The translations under genes were made by a program, and so were the position numbers. Below the pieces are notes generated by a model. That model did no database searches. It saw only the letters and a list, made by a program, of their open reading frames with translations, and was not told where the DNA came from. A DNA stretch of 64,000 nucleotides from Arthrobacter sp. CJ23 (GTDB lineage: Bacteria; Actinomycetota; Actinomycetes; Actinomycetales; Micrococcaceae): contig NZ_CP102950.1 in the NCBI RefSeq assembly GCF_024741795.1, forward strand, positions 3,968,001 to 4,032,000. Direction: 5' to 3'. Position 1 is the first letter of the stretch; the number at the start of each line of letters is the position of its first letter. Of the stretch, positions 27,913 through 36,772 are shown piece after piece.

Positions 27913-27975
27913 CAACGCGGGGTCACTTGCGGCCCATGTTGGGGCCCCGGATGGGCCGTAAGTGACCCCGCGTTG
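27913..27975. repeat. 63-bp palindromic intergenic element
   Basis: The arms CAACGCGGGGTCACTT and the matching AAGTGACCCCGCGTTG enclose an inner stem CGGCCCAT/ATGGGCCG and a central GGGGCCCC. It lies upstream of the VOC pair and downstream of the SRPBCC gene on the same strand. The architecture (long outer stem, short inner GC palindrome) is like the 66-bp elements but the sequence differs. Confidence 0.75.
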
Positions 27976-28016
27976 GAGTCTCCATGGACTACGCTATGGC
28001 GGTTCCCCTGCTTGCG

Positions 28017-28997
28017 CTAGGCGTGGATGGCGCGTCCCGTGAAAGCGACCAAGCGCTCAAGGCTCGACGCCGACTCGTCCACCGGGGTTGCGGGGGCGAA
28101 GCTGCCGCCTGCACGGACCTGCTCGCTGATGGTGTTCTGCGCCAGCACTTCCACGTAGTCCGTGAGCTCATCGGCCACGTGCAGTTCCAGGCCCATGGCC
28201 TTGGCGAAGTCCCAAGCGTGGACCAGGAACTCAAGGTTCAGGATGGAGGCGACCATGGTGGCAGGCAGTTCGGCGAAGCCCATGTCCACGGTGCCGTCCA
28301 GGCCACGGCGGTAGAAGGCCTCCAGCGCCGGCTGCGCAAGGTCGGCGATACGCACCTCGGGCGACTTGCCGGCGTCGTCGGTGACCTCGGCGCCCAGGGC
28401 CTTGGCAATGCCTGCAACGGAACCGGCCAGGTGGTCCACCAGCTGCGCCACATCGAAGTCCGCGCAGGGCGTCTGCTTCTGGGCGTCCTCCGCAGTGACG
28501 GCCGCGAGCACGCGCTGGACCACGGCAAGCGTGGCGTCCGCGGCGGTCAGTTCGTTGAGGTCCTGCGGAGCGGCCGCCCATTCATCGGCACCGGCGTCGC
28601 CCGTAGCTGCCTCGGCGAGCAGGCGGTCAAGGTAGTGGTTCCAGCCCTCGGCGTGGGCAGCGACGGCCTCCGGAGTCGCGAGTCCCTCGTGCACCAGCCG
28701 CACGGACGTGCCGGCTTCGGCGGGCTCAAGGGTGATGGACACCGTGGAAACGTTGTCCGCCGGTGCGCCCGGCTGCTCCCAGCCCCACGTAAACACGACG
28801 CGCTTCCCGGGCTCAATCTCGGTGAACGTGCCCGTCGCGTGGTGGCCGGGCGTCACGGTCCAGCGGAATTCCCCGCCGACCCTCAGGTCCACGCGCGCCG
28901 CAACGGCCTGCCAACGGCGCAGGCGGGCAGGCTGGGTGACGAGTTCAAAGGCCTCGTCGAGGCCGAGCGGCAGGAGGACTGTCTTGTCGAAGATCAT
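28017..28997 (-). CDS. SRPBCC (AHSA1) domain fused to a TIGR03086/DinB-like domain
   Basis: Residues 1-130 form a START/AHSA1 fold (VTQPARLRRWQ, FTEIEPGKRVVFTWGWEQPG, LVHEGL). Residues 145-326 resemble the mycothiol-dependent maleylpyruvate-isomerase/TIGR03086 group (TPCADFDVAQLVDHLAGS, LEFLVHAWDFAKAMG). Both domain types occur as separate proteins elsewhere; here they are one polypeptide. It is 21 bases after the ArsR gene and is probably controlled by it. Function unknown. Confidence 0.85.
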   Translation of the reverse strand: MIFDKTVLLPLGLDEAFELVTQPARLRRWQAVAARVDLRVGGEFRWTVTPGHHATGTFTEIEPGKRVVFTWGWEQPGAPADNVSTVSITLEPAEAGTSVRLVHEGLATPEAVAAHAEGWNHYLDRLLAEAATGDAGADEWAAAPQDLNELTAADATLAVVQRVLAAVTAEDAQKQTPCADFDVAQLVDHLAGSVAGIAKALGAEVTDDAGKSPEVRIADLAQPALEAFYRRGLDGTVDMGFAELPATMVASILNLEFLVHAWDFAKAMGLELHVADELTDYVEVLAQNTISEQVRAGGSFAPATPVDESASSLERLVAFTGRAIHA

Positions 28998-29018
28998 GAT
29001 GGGTCCTTTTCGAAGAGG

Positions 29019-29321
29019 TTAGTTGCCGCGGAAGTTGTGGGCGTCTGCCACGAGCTGGTCGAGTTCACTGGTCCAGAACTGCTCGAAGAGCCGGCGCAAC
29101 TCGCTCATGCCGTCCGGATTCACGGCGTAGAACCTGTTCCGCCCTACCTTTCGGGCTGAAACGAGCCCGGCCTGTTCCAGCAGGAGCAAGTGCTGGGAAA
29201 TGGCTGAGCGGCTGACCGTGAACTCCGCTGCAAGGTCTGTGACCGTGCGCTCCCCAACCGCCAGCAGCTGCAGCAGACGCCGACGGTTGGGTTCCGCGGC
29301 AACTTCCAGGGGGTCGAGCAT
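29019..29321 (-). CDS. ArsR-family transcription regulator
   Basis: A small winged-helix regulator: PNRRRLLQLLAVGERTVTDLAAEFTVSRSAISQHLLLLEQAGLVSARKVGRNRFYAVNP is the full HTH core. No metal-binding cysteines are present. I take the ATG at 29321 (100 residues) as start; GTG 29342 or ATG 29339 would add seven or six residues but would run into an operator-like inverted repeat. ArsR proteins paired with AHSA1 genes are common; it probably controls itself and the SRPBCC gene. Confidence 0.88.
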   Translation of the reverse strand: MLDPLEVAAEPNRRRLLQLLAVGERTVTDLAAEFTVSRSAISQHLLLLEQAGLVSARKVGRNRFYAVNPDGMSELRRLFEQFWTSELDQLVADAHNFRGN

Positions 29322-29329
29322 GATTAATA

Positions 29330-29347
29330 CGTTAGCCATCACTAACG
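29330..29347. promoter_or_regulatory. Candidate ArsR operator
   Basis: CGTTAG-N6-CTAACG forms an inverted repeat (29331-29347 with one extra flanking base) immediately upstream of the preferred arsR start. Its position over the promoter region fits autoregulation. Confidence 0.45.
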
Positions 29348-29376
29348 CATTCCGTCAACCCCCCGGCTTCCCTCAA

Positions 29377-30327
29377 CTACTTGAGGCTGCCCATAGTGAC
29401 ACCGGAACGCCAGTAGCGCTGCATCGCAATCATGAGCACCACCATCGGGATGGTCGAGATGAGCGAACCGGTGATCACCAGGCCTGTCAGGTCATATTGG
29501 CTATCCGTTCCGCGCTCGAGCCACGAGTAGAGGCCCAGCATGACCGGCCACTTATCGGCGCCCTTGAGGAACACGAGCGGCCACATGAAGGTGTTCCACG
29601 ATGCGACGAAGTGCAGGAGGAAGATCGTGGCGCCCGCCGTCGTCATCAGCCTGAGCCCCAGCGAGAAGAAGATCCGGTACTCGCCGGCGCCGTCGATCCT
29701 CGCAGCCTCCATGAGCTCGCTCGGCACGGCACCCTCCGCGTACACCTTCGCCAGGTAGACGGAGAACGATCCGAACATGCCGGGCAGGATCATCGCCCAA
29801 ATCGTGTCGTAGATGCCCATCTGGGTGAACAGCACGAATGACGGAACGATCATCAGGGTGCCCGGAATAAGGAACGACGCAATGATGAGACCCATCGTGA
29901 AGCCCCGGCCCCGGTACTGGTACTTGGCAATTGCGTAGCCAGCCGCGAGGGCAACCAGCGTCACCCCCACCGAGCCCAGGGTCGAGTAGACCACCGTGTT
30001 CCACAACCAGCGGGAGAAGATGCCCTCCTGATACGTGAAGAGCGCCACGAGGTTATCCCCCAGGCTGAACTGGCCGAACCAGAGGCCGTTCGTTGTATAG
30101 AGCTGCTCCTTCGACTTCGTCGAGGCCACGAAGAGCCACCACAGGGGACCCGCGGAATACATGGCGAGGAAGGCGAGGATACCAAGCATCACCCAACGGG
30201 AGACGCCCTGGGCCTCGTTCGCGGAGCGCTCCGCGTTAGGGTTTCGGCCCCATTTGCGGCGCGCACGCCCGGGTTTGGGCAGAGCCCCGTCCTGCAAAGT
30301 ACCTTGCCGCAGAACTGTCTGGGTCAT
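29377..30327 (-). CDS. CUT1 sugar ABC transporter permease (MalG/AraQ type)
   Basis: The 316-residue inner-membrane protein has six helices and the CUT1 EAA motif (MEAARIDGAGEYRIFFSLGL). The N-terminal 45 residues are basic. The C-terminus IAMQRYWRSGVTMGSLK is typical. It pairs with the upstream permease, whose stop codon it overlaps by four bases. No ATPase gene is present; such systems commonly borrow the shared MsiK-type ATPase encoded elsewhere. Confidence 0.94.
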   Translation of the reverse strand: MTQTVLRQGTLQDGALPKPGRARRKWGRNPNAERSANEAQGVSRWVMLGILAFLAMYSAGPLWWLFVASTKSKEQLYTTNGLWFGQFSLGDNLVALFTYQEGIFSRWLWNTVVYSTLGSVGVTLVALAAGYAIAKYQYRGRGFTMGLIIASFLIPGTLMIVPSFVLFTQMGIYDTIWAMILPGMFGSFSVYLAKVYAEGAVPSELMEAARIDGAGEYRIFFSLGLRLMTTAGATIFLLHFVASWNTFMWPLVFLKGADKWPVMLGLYSWLERGTDSQYDLTGLVITGSLISTIPMVVLMIAMQRYWRSGVTMGSLK

Positions 30328-31346
30328 GACTCAATCCTGTTCGTGAAGCGGTAGATGATGGCGGAAACTATGCCCACGACCACGCCGAGAACAATCGAGA
30401 GGGCTGTGGCGTAGTTGACGTTGCCCACCTGGAAGGCCTGGTTGTAGATCATCATGGCGGGGGTGAAGTCCTTGGTGATGGTTTCCGGTGTCACGGCGCG
30501 GAACAGCAGCGGCTCGCCGAAGATCTGGAGCGTTCCGATGATCGCCAACAGGCTTGTCAGGACCAAGGAACCGCGCAGGAACGGCACCTTGATGTCCAAA
30601 GCAATCCGCAGTTCCGAGGCACCGTCGATTCTGGCGGCCTCAAAAATCTCGTGGGGGATCGACTGGAGGGAGCCGTACATGATGAGCATGTTGAACCCGA
30701 TGCCGCCCCAGATAGCCAGGTTGCCGATCGACGACCAAATTGTGTCGCCCGAGAAGAAGTTCACGTCGAGCCCGAAGAGCTGGAAGAAATCCCCCAGCGG
30801 CCCCACTACGGGACTGTACAGATAGATCCAGATCATGGTGGCAACAAGGCCGGGCACCATGTAGGGGAGCAGGAGGACGATCCGAAAGCGTGCTGCAACC
30901 CGCCGCCGCACGCCGTCGAGCACCAGGGCCATGGCGAGGCTGACCAGCTGGCCAAGCGGCACGACGATGATCGCGTAAAGGAACACACGCAGCATCCCGG
31001 CCCAGAAAGACGTATCCGTGAGGGCCTCGGCGAAGTTCTCGAAGCCCACGAACGTTGAGGTGGCCTTGCCAAAGCCGAGACCCGACGTCTTGGTTGCAAA
31101 GACGCTTTCCTTGAGGGCCATCGCGATCGGGATCAGCGTAAATACCCCGAAACCGAGGAGGAAAGGCAGGCTCAGGGACGCGCCTTTCAGGTCCTGCTTG
31201 ACGCGCCATCCGGCCCGTGGTCGAAGCGACGGATCTCCCGGCCCATCCGCTTTGATCCCTTGCGTGGGGCGTTTCCCCCGCGGGGCCGTGCTGCCCCGCG
31301 GGGAACGGCGGCCCAGTCCGGCGGCCGTATTGGTGGTTGCTGTCAT
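30324..31346 (-). CDS. CUT1 sugar ABC transporter permease (MalF type)
   Basis: The 340-residue permease has a 60-residue Arg/Pro-rich cytosolic N-terminus, then six helices starting at LSLPFLLGFGVFTLIPIAMAL, with the EAA loop FEAARIDGASELRIALDIKVPFL. It is the partner of the 29377-30327 permease and lies 29 bases after the binding-protein gene. Confidence 0.94.
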   Translation of the reverse strand: MTATTNTAAGLGRRSPRGSTAPRGKRPTQGIKADGPGDPSLRPRAGWRVKQDLKGASLSLPFLLGFGVFTLIPIAMALKESVFATKTSGLGFGKATSTFVGFENFAEALTDTSFWAGMLRVFLYAIIVVPLGQLVSLAMALVLDGVRRRVAARFRIVLLLPYMVPGLVATMIWIYLYSPVVGPLGDFFQLFGLDVNFFSGDTIWSSIGNLAIWGGIGFNMLIMYGSLQSIPHEIFEAARIDGASELRIALDIKVPFLRGSLVLTSLLAIIGTLQIFGEPLLFRAVTPETITKDFTPAMMIYNQAFQVGNVNYATALSIVLGVVVGIVSAIIYRFTNRIES

Positions 31347-31375
31347 GGAGTCCTCCTGCTCTCGCTAACCAGCCG

Positions 31376-32698
31376 TCAGCTGGCGGCCGTGAACGAGATC
31401 CCCTTCTTCTGCAGGTCGGATGCCACGAAGTCCTGGACGTTCTTCAGGGCCTCGCTCAGCTTGATCTTGCCGGCGACTGCCTTGCCCCACTGGTCCTGGA
31501 GCTCCGGGAACCAGGCGTCGTAGTTCGGGCCAAGCTCGAACTTTCCAATAGTGGCTTTCTGGGCGTCCACCATGACCTCGGCTGCCTTCGCGTCGTCCAC
31601 GAAGAAGCCCTTCGGAACGATGTCCTTGACGTACGCCGACGGATCCTTCAGGGAGGTGGGGAGGCCCACCGAGCCGGTCTTAGGGTTCTTGCCTGCTTGA
31701 ATTCCTTCAGGGGTGAGGAGCCAGTCCGCGTACTTGACCACGGCTTCCGGGTTTTCGCAGCCGACCGGGACAAAGCTTGCTGTAGAGCGGCCCGGGGTGG
31801 CCTTCTTGCCGGACGAGAACTGCGGGATCTCAACGGCCTCCCAGTGCCCGGAAGTGGCCGGGAAATTGGTCTTGTAGCCGGTCAGCGACCACCACTGAGT
31901 GGTGGTGGAGGCCATCTTGCCAGAATCGAAATACGAGTAGAGGGCGGGCTTGTCCTTGTAGGTCTGGTTCGACACGAGGTCGTTGTCGATGAGCTGTTGG
32001 ACGATGTCTGCTGCGGCAAGGGTGGCCTTGTCCGTGAAGTTGACCTTCCACTTGTCGCCGTCGATCGAGAACCATTCAGCGCCGCCTTGCTGGGCGAGGT
32101 TCATCAGGGTGCTCGGGTCCTCGCCGGCCAGGTTAGTGACGTCAACGCCGTTCGCCTTGAAGGTCTTGCCCGCGTCCACGAACTCCTGCCATGTAGTGGG
32201 CACCTTAACGCCGAATTTGGCGTAGGTGTCTTTGTTGATGATCATGAACTGGCCATCGGCTCCCGCAGGAATGCCGTAGTACTGGCCGTTGACCTTTGCG
32301 GCAGCCTTGGCGCCGTCGTTGTACTTGTCCTCGGTGGGCTTGACGGCGTCGGTGATGTCCTGGGCCCAACCATTGACGACCATTGTGGTCAGGGGTGCGA
32401 AGCCCTGAACCAGGCAGGGAACGCCGCTCTTGGCTTCCATGGCGTTCCGGAAGTTCGTGGAGGTTGCCGTGTTGGAGGCCTGCAGGACGTAGTTGACCTT
32501 GACGTCGCTCTGGGCGGCGTTGAAGGCGTCAGCCATCGACTTGCCCGTCTCGGCATTCCAGCCCCACACGTCGATGGTGACGGGGCCTGACTGAACCTTC
32601 TGCGCAGCGGGGGCTGCTCCGCCAGCGCAGGCCGACAGCATGGCTGCGGCGGCGAGCGCGGCGCTCAGTGCGAGCATCTTTCCAGGTGCTTTCTTCAT
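31376..32698 (-). CDS. Sugar-binding lipoprotein of the CUT1 transporter
   Basis: The 440-residue family-1 solute-binding protein has a lipoprotein signal ending in AAMLSACAGG. The mature part starts with GPVTIDVWGWNAETGKSMADAF and contains YGIPAGADGQFMIINKDTYAKFG, typical of oligosaccharide binders. Genes for GH43 and GH36 enzymes on the same strand suggest plant oligosaccharides with xylose or galactose. A candidate LacI operator lies 55 bases upstream. Confidence 0.93.
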   Translation of the reverse strand: MKKAPGKMLALSAALAAAAMLSACAGGAAPAAQKVQSGPVTIDVWGWNAETGKSMADAFNAAQSDVKVNYVLQASNTATSTNFRNAMEAKSGVPCLVQGFAPLTTMVVNGWAQDITDAVKPTEDKYNDGAKAAAKVNGQYYGIPAGADGQFMIINKDTYAKFGVKVPTTWQEFVDAGKTFKANGVDVTNLAGEDPSTLMNLAQQGGAEWFSIDGDKWKVNFTDKATLAAADIVQQLIDNDLVSNQTYKDKPALYSYFDSGKMASTTTQWWSLTGYKTNFPATSGHWEAVEIPQFSSGKKATPGRSTASFVPVGCENPEAVVKYADWLLTPEGIQAGKNPKTGSVGLPTSLKDPSAYVKDIVPKGFFVDDAKAAEVMVDAQKATIGKFELGPNYDAWFPELQDQWGKAVAGKIKLSEALKNVQDFVASDLQKKGISFTAAS

Positions 32699-32752
32699 GT
32701 CTTTCTCTCCTTTGAGTCTTTCCTGTTGGGGGTGATTCTGAGGTGCGGTGGT

Positions 32753-32768
32753 GGGAATGCGTTATCCC
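32753..32768. promoter_or_regulatory. Candidate LacI operator before the binding-protein gene
   Basis: GGGAATGCGTTATCCC is an imperfect inverted repeat. It shares CGTTATCCC with the sites at 37931-37946 and 38034-38051 and is 55 bases upstream of the transporter operon. Confidence 0.5.
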
Positions 32769-32777
32769 GCTGGGTTT

Positions 32778-34532
32778 CTATCCCGCGCGGAGGTTCATCG
32801 GTCCTCCTGGATCGATTGGTGGTGCCTGTTGAATTGGTGGTGCCTGTTCGGTTGGGGTGAAGAAAGCAGTGGTGGACCCGGCGTGCCAGGCGCCGTAGCC
32901 GACCTTCTCGAAGTCCGCGGTCCAGCAGTGTTCGGCGAGGTCTGTGGCGGCAATGCCGACGAAGGCCCCGGTGAAGCGCAGGAGCCCAGCGTGGTCGTCG
33001 CTGAGCGGGCTCACGTCGATCGCGTCGCCCAGCGGGACCCAGGTCTCGCCGTCGAAGGAGGCAGAAGCCCGCACGGCTGCGCCGTCAAAAGCCACCTCGA
33101 GGTGCACCGGCCCGTGCTGGCCGGGATCGACGTCGAGGACGGCGTCGATCTCGCCTCGTGCGTCCCGGCGTTCGACGGCGAGAACGCGCCGCCCGTCGTC
33201 GTCCGCGGTCAGGTGCCAGAAGACGTGGCCTGTTGTGTCGTAGTAGGCGGTGACCCCCGCCCGGTGCGCGGGTTCAGCGGGATTCGCATGCACGACGGCG
33301 CGCAGGCGGCTTGTGGTGTCAGTGACGCGGTGCGCGATGAGGGACTGGGCGAACACGGAGCGCAACGAGTCGCGGCCGGTCAGGCTCAGGCGGAGGCTGT
33401 CGGAGCCGCCGGTGCCTGACGCGGGGACCCAGCGGGCCCACGCCTCGTCGGCTGGTCCGCGAAGGGTCATCCAGGAGTCCCCGAGGCTTTCGGGAGCCAG
33501 TACTCCGGAGGATCCGGGCCGTACCGCCGACTCCGGTTTGTGGCCCCCGTCGGATCCAACAGCGCCGGGCGCCGGGACTTCGAGCGCGGGATGGTGACCG
33601 CCGTGGGCGAGCCGGAGCCAACCGTCCTCCGCCCATTCGACGCGCTGGAGGCATGTCTCCCGGCCGAGCGGGCACACAGCACCTTCGGCCGCCTCAAGCG
33701 GGCGGGAAGCCAGGTGCACGAGGTACCACTCGCCGTCGGGCGTCACCACAAGCTCTCCGTGACCGGCCTTGTGCAGGCCGCCCGACGCACCGGTCTCGCC
33801 GTCGCGGGCGACGGCAAGCGGATCGAGGTCCCGCGTGGTGAGCACTGGCTGAGGGTCCTCTTGGTAGGGACCCTGGATGTCCCGGGAACGCGCGAGCCTA
33901 ATGCCGTGGTTCCATCCAGTACCGCCTTCGGCGAGGAGGAGGTTGTACCAACCGTCGCGGAAATAGAGGTTCGGTCCCTCGATGAGCTCGCCGGAGTAAG
34001 AGGTATGGATGACTACGGGAGCGCCCAGCCGTTCGAGCGTAGCGGGGTCCAACTCCTGGAGCTGGATGCCGCCGAACCTGGGGCTCCCCGTGCGGTGGTC
34101 CCATCGCAACCCCACGAGCCACCGCCGGCCGTCCGGGCCGTGGAACAGGGAGGCGTCGAAACCCCGCGATCCAACATAGACCGGGTCGCTCCATGGGCCT
34201 GCGAGCGACTCTGCGGTCGTGATGTAGTTGTCGAGGTCTTTCGCCTGCCCCGCCATGGTCCGCACGATGGTGTAGACGAGCCAGTAGCGACCATCGCTGT
34301 GGGACAGCGACGGCGCCCAGATTCCGCCCGAGTCGGGCACGCCCCGCAAGTCCAGCAGCGCCGGATCAGTCAGCGCGTAGCCGGCCGGGTGCCAGTTCAC
34401 GAGGTCGTCCGAAACATGGAAGCGGACTCCAGGGAACCATTCGAACGTGCTCGTGGCGATGACGTAGCGGCCCTCCGCACGGATGATCGACGGATCCGGG
34501 TGGAAACCGGGCAGGATCGGGTTGCGGATCAC
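32778..34532 (-). CDS. Glycoside hydrolase family 43 (beta-xylosidase type)
   Basis: The 584-residue enzyme has the five-bladed-propeller catalytic residues: D13 (base) in PGFHPDPSI, D126 in GFDASLFH and E185 (acid) in LIEGPNLY. A C-terminal beta-sandwich with WMTLRGPADEAW and VTAYYDTTGHVFW follows, as in XynB-like members. There is no signal peptide, so it acts on oligosaccharides imported by the neighbouring transporter. The start is a GTG overlapping the GH36 stop (GTGA). Xylosidase or arabinofuranosidase activity cannot be told apart from sequence alone. Confidence 0.9.
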   Translation of the reverse strand: MIRNPILPGFHPDPSIIRAEGRYVIATSTFEWFPGVRFHVSDDLVNWHPAGYALTDPALLDLRGVPDSGGIWAPSLSHSDGRYWLVYTIVRTMAGQAKDLDNYITTAESLAGPWSDPVYVGSRGFDASLFHGPDGRRWLVGLRWDHRTGSPRFGGIQLQELDPATLERLGAPVVIHTSYSGELIEGPNLYFRDGWYNLLLAEGGTGWNHGIRLARSRDIQGPYQEDPQPVLTTRDLDPLAVARDGETGASGGLHKAGHGELVVTPDGEWYLVHLASRPLEAAEGAVCPLGRETCLQRVEWAEDGWLRLAHGGHHPALEVPAPGAVGSDGGHKPESAVRPGSSGVLAPESLGDSWMTLRGPADEAWARWVPASGTGGSDSLRLSLTGRDSLRSVFAQSLIAHRVTDTTSRLRAVVHANPAEPAHRAGVTAYYDTTGHVFWHLTADDDGRRVLAVERRDARGEIDAVLDVDPGQHGPVHLEVAFDGAAVRASASFDGETWVPLGDAIDVSPLSDDHAGLLRFTGAFVGIAATDLAEHCWTADFEKVGYGAWHAGSTTAFFTPTEQAPPIQQAPPIDPGGPMNLRAG

Positions 34533-36772
34533 AGGCCCAGCCCTCCAATCGGCTCAGTGATTCGGAAGACGCGGGCGGCCGGCGCCTCCGCGATGGTGAC
34601 GTCGAGAACGGCCGTACTGTTGCGGTGCGCAAGGACTGCGTCACCGGCGCCCCAGGCGGGGAAAATCGTCTCAAGGCCAGCGCCCACGCCAACGCCGGGA
34701 AGCGGGATCGAGAGCGCCTCCTCGCCGCCACGGCGGTGGACGACGACGAGCGTCTCCGAGGGCGTGGCCGTCCCCTGGACGATCCACTCGTCCCGCCAGC
34801 CAGGCAACCCCAGGGGCCACAACGGCAGGCCGCGGGCGATGGTGGTCCGCAGGCCGCCGTAGGCCACGAGCGCGCTGCGGACGATGGCCCGCTGGACGGA
34901 CGAGAGAGTGTCTATGCGTCCGCCAAGGTGGAAGCGTGCCGCGAGGGGCGCCGCCAGGGCGAAGGCGATCATCTCATCCCCCATTGACCCATCGATGCTC
35001 GCCCACACGCCGGATTGCTCGGGGGTGATGGCGAGCGGCGCCGCGGCAGAGATCGGAGGCAGCAGGAGCATGTCCTGCTGGTCAGTCAGGGACTGTACGG
35101 GGAAGACGGACCCGGAGGCCGCATCCGTGCGCGAGCCGCCGGCGGCGCAACCTTCGATGATGAGTCCGGGGTACCGGTCCATGACTTCGGCGGCCCAGTC
35201 CAGCATCGCCCGGCTGTGGCCCAGGAGGCCGTTGCCGAAGGGCTCCATTCCGGAGGGTCCGGAGGTGCCGGCACCGGTGTCCACGTTGTAGTCGAGCTTG
35301 AGGTAGCCTAGCCCGTACTCGCCCACCACGCGGTCCACCACGTCGTCCAGATGGGCTCGCGCGGCGGGGTGACGAAGGTCCAGTTGGTAGCGCCCCCATT
35401 CCGAGACGCGGTGGCCGTGGCGGCGGAAGAACGCTTCAGGCGGCAGCACATTCGCAAGCGGGCTGCGACGGCCCACCACCTCGGGCTCAAGCCACAGCCC
35501 GGGACGCATGCCGGAGTCGTGCACGGTCCGCATGACGGCGGCGAGCCCGCCGCCCGGGAAACGGCTGGCGGCCGCCTTCCACTCCCCCACTGAGTCCCAC
35601 CAGCCGCCGTTCTCATCGTCGTACCAACCGGCGTCCATGCAGTAGATGTCCGCGCCGAGGTCCGACGCCGCTTCGACCAGCGGCAGGACGCGCTCCGTCG
35701 TCGGGTCCGACATGAGGCCGTTCAGGAAATCGTTGTAGATGATCGGCAGCTGGACGTTGTCCGGATGCTCGCGACGGACGGCCCGCCGATAGGTGGTGAG
35801 GGCGGCACCGAGTGCGGAAGCGCCGCCGTCGTCCCCAACACGTGCCGCGAGTCCCTGGGCCCGCTCGTGACGCGGCGACTGAACAAGCGTCACTGAGGCG
35901 GGAGCGGCATGGAAGGATTCGCCCGGTGCGAGCTTCGCAGTCCAGGCGTGCTCAAGGGCAGTGGGACCGGAGGCAACTACATATAGGTCGTCGTAACGGT
36001 CGGCGACCTCCCAATGCCAGGCGCCGTTCGTCTCGATCTGCCACGCGAGCAGCTTGCCCGTGCGGATGTCCTCAAGGACGCCCATCGGAAGGTGCTCGCC
36101 CGTGGACCACGCCCCCGTGCTGGTGAGGGCCACCCGGTTCTTGGAGCCGAGCTGATTGAAGCGGGTCATCCCGACGTCCACCAGGCCGCGCTCCGCAAGG
36201 GTCGCCCGCAGCCAGCGAAACTCGCCGCTCCACGGATTCGCGGCGTGCCACACGGCCGCCTCGTCCTCCCACTGAGCCCCGGCCGCAAGCCCGCCCAGCG
36301 CGAGCGACGAGACATGCTCCACAACGACGGGCGCGTCCCCGGCCGTGATCGTCGTGGCAATTCGCAGGACGGGACCGTCGCCGGGCAGCGAGAGCGTGGC
36401 CAGAACTTCAAGGCCGGTTTGCGCGTCCTGCATGACGAGTTGCCACCATGGCCCGGACACTGGGGCGCGCCCCTCGCGTTCACCGGGGACGGGGCCGTTG
36501 CCGTGCTTTTCCCGGATGAGCCGGAGCCGGTGCGCGGCGGCGCCATCGACGTGCCGCTTTCCGGCGGTCCCCATGCGGCCCTCGCCGGCCAAAGCGACGT
36601 CGACCAGCGGAAGGGCGGAACGGCGCAGCGTGGGTTCAGGGTCGCCAGGAAGTGCCAGGCCCGCGATCCTGGGCACGTCGTCCGGGCCCGCGGAGATGTG
36701 TACGGCAAGGTGCGCGTTGCCCCACGCGAGAAGGGTGAGGCCTTCGCCGACCTCTGGAGTCATGACGGTCAC
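34529..36772 (-). CDS. Glycoside hydrolase family 36 (alpha-galactosidase type)
   Basis: The 747-residue protein has the GH36 nucleophile D494 in GYLKLDYNVD and the acid/base D550 in IEGCAAGGSRTDAASG. An N-terminal beta-domain (AHLAVHISAGPDDVPRIAGL) precedes the barrel. There is no signal peptide, so it is cytosolic. The start is GTG, overlapping the dehydrogenase stop by four bases and preceded by AGGAAGGG. Activity is probably removal of alpha-galactosyl groups from imported oligosaccharides. Confidence 0.92.
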   Translation of the reverse strand: MTVMTPEVGEGLTLLAWGNAHLAVHISAGPDDVPRIAGLALPGDPEPTLRRSALPLVDVALAGEGRMGTAGKRHVDGAAAHRLRLIREKHGNGPVPGEREGRAPVSGPWWQLVMQDAQTGLEVLATLSLPGDGPVLRIATTITAGDAPVVVEHVSSLALGGLAAGAQWEDEAAVWHAANPWSGEFRWLRATLAERGLVDVGMTRFNQLGSKNRVALTSTGAWSTGEHLPMGVLEDIRTGKLLAWQIETNGAWHWEVADRYDDLYVVASGPTALEHAWTAKLAPGESFHAAPASVTLVQSPRHERAQGLAARVGDDGGASALGAALTTYRRAVRREHPDNVQLPIIYNDFLNGLMSDPTTERVLPLVEAASDLGADIYCMDAGWYDDENGGWWDSVGEWKAAASRFPGGGLAAVMRTVHDSGMRPGLWLEPEVVGRRSPLANVLPPEAFFRRHGHRVSEWGRYQLDLRHPAARAHLDDVVDRVVGEYGLGYLKLDYNVDTGAGTSGPSGMEPFGNGLLGHSRAMLDWAAEVMDRYPGLIIEGCAAGGSRTDAASGSVFPVQSLTDQQDMLLLPPISAAAPLAITPEQSGVWASIDGSMGDEMIAFALAAPLAARFHLGGRIDTLSSVQRAIVRSALVAYGGLRTTIARGLPLWPLGLPGWRDEWIVQGTATPSETLVVVHRRGGEEALSIPLPGVGVGAGLETIFPAWGAGDAVLAHRNSTAVLDVTIAEAPAARVFRITEPIGGLGL

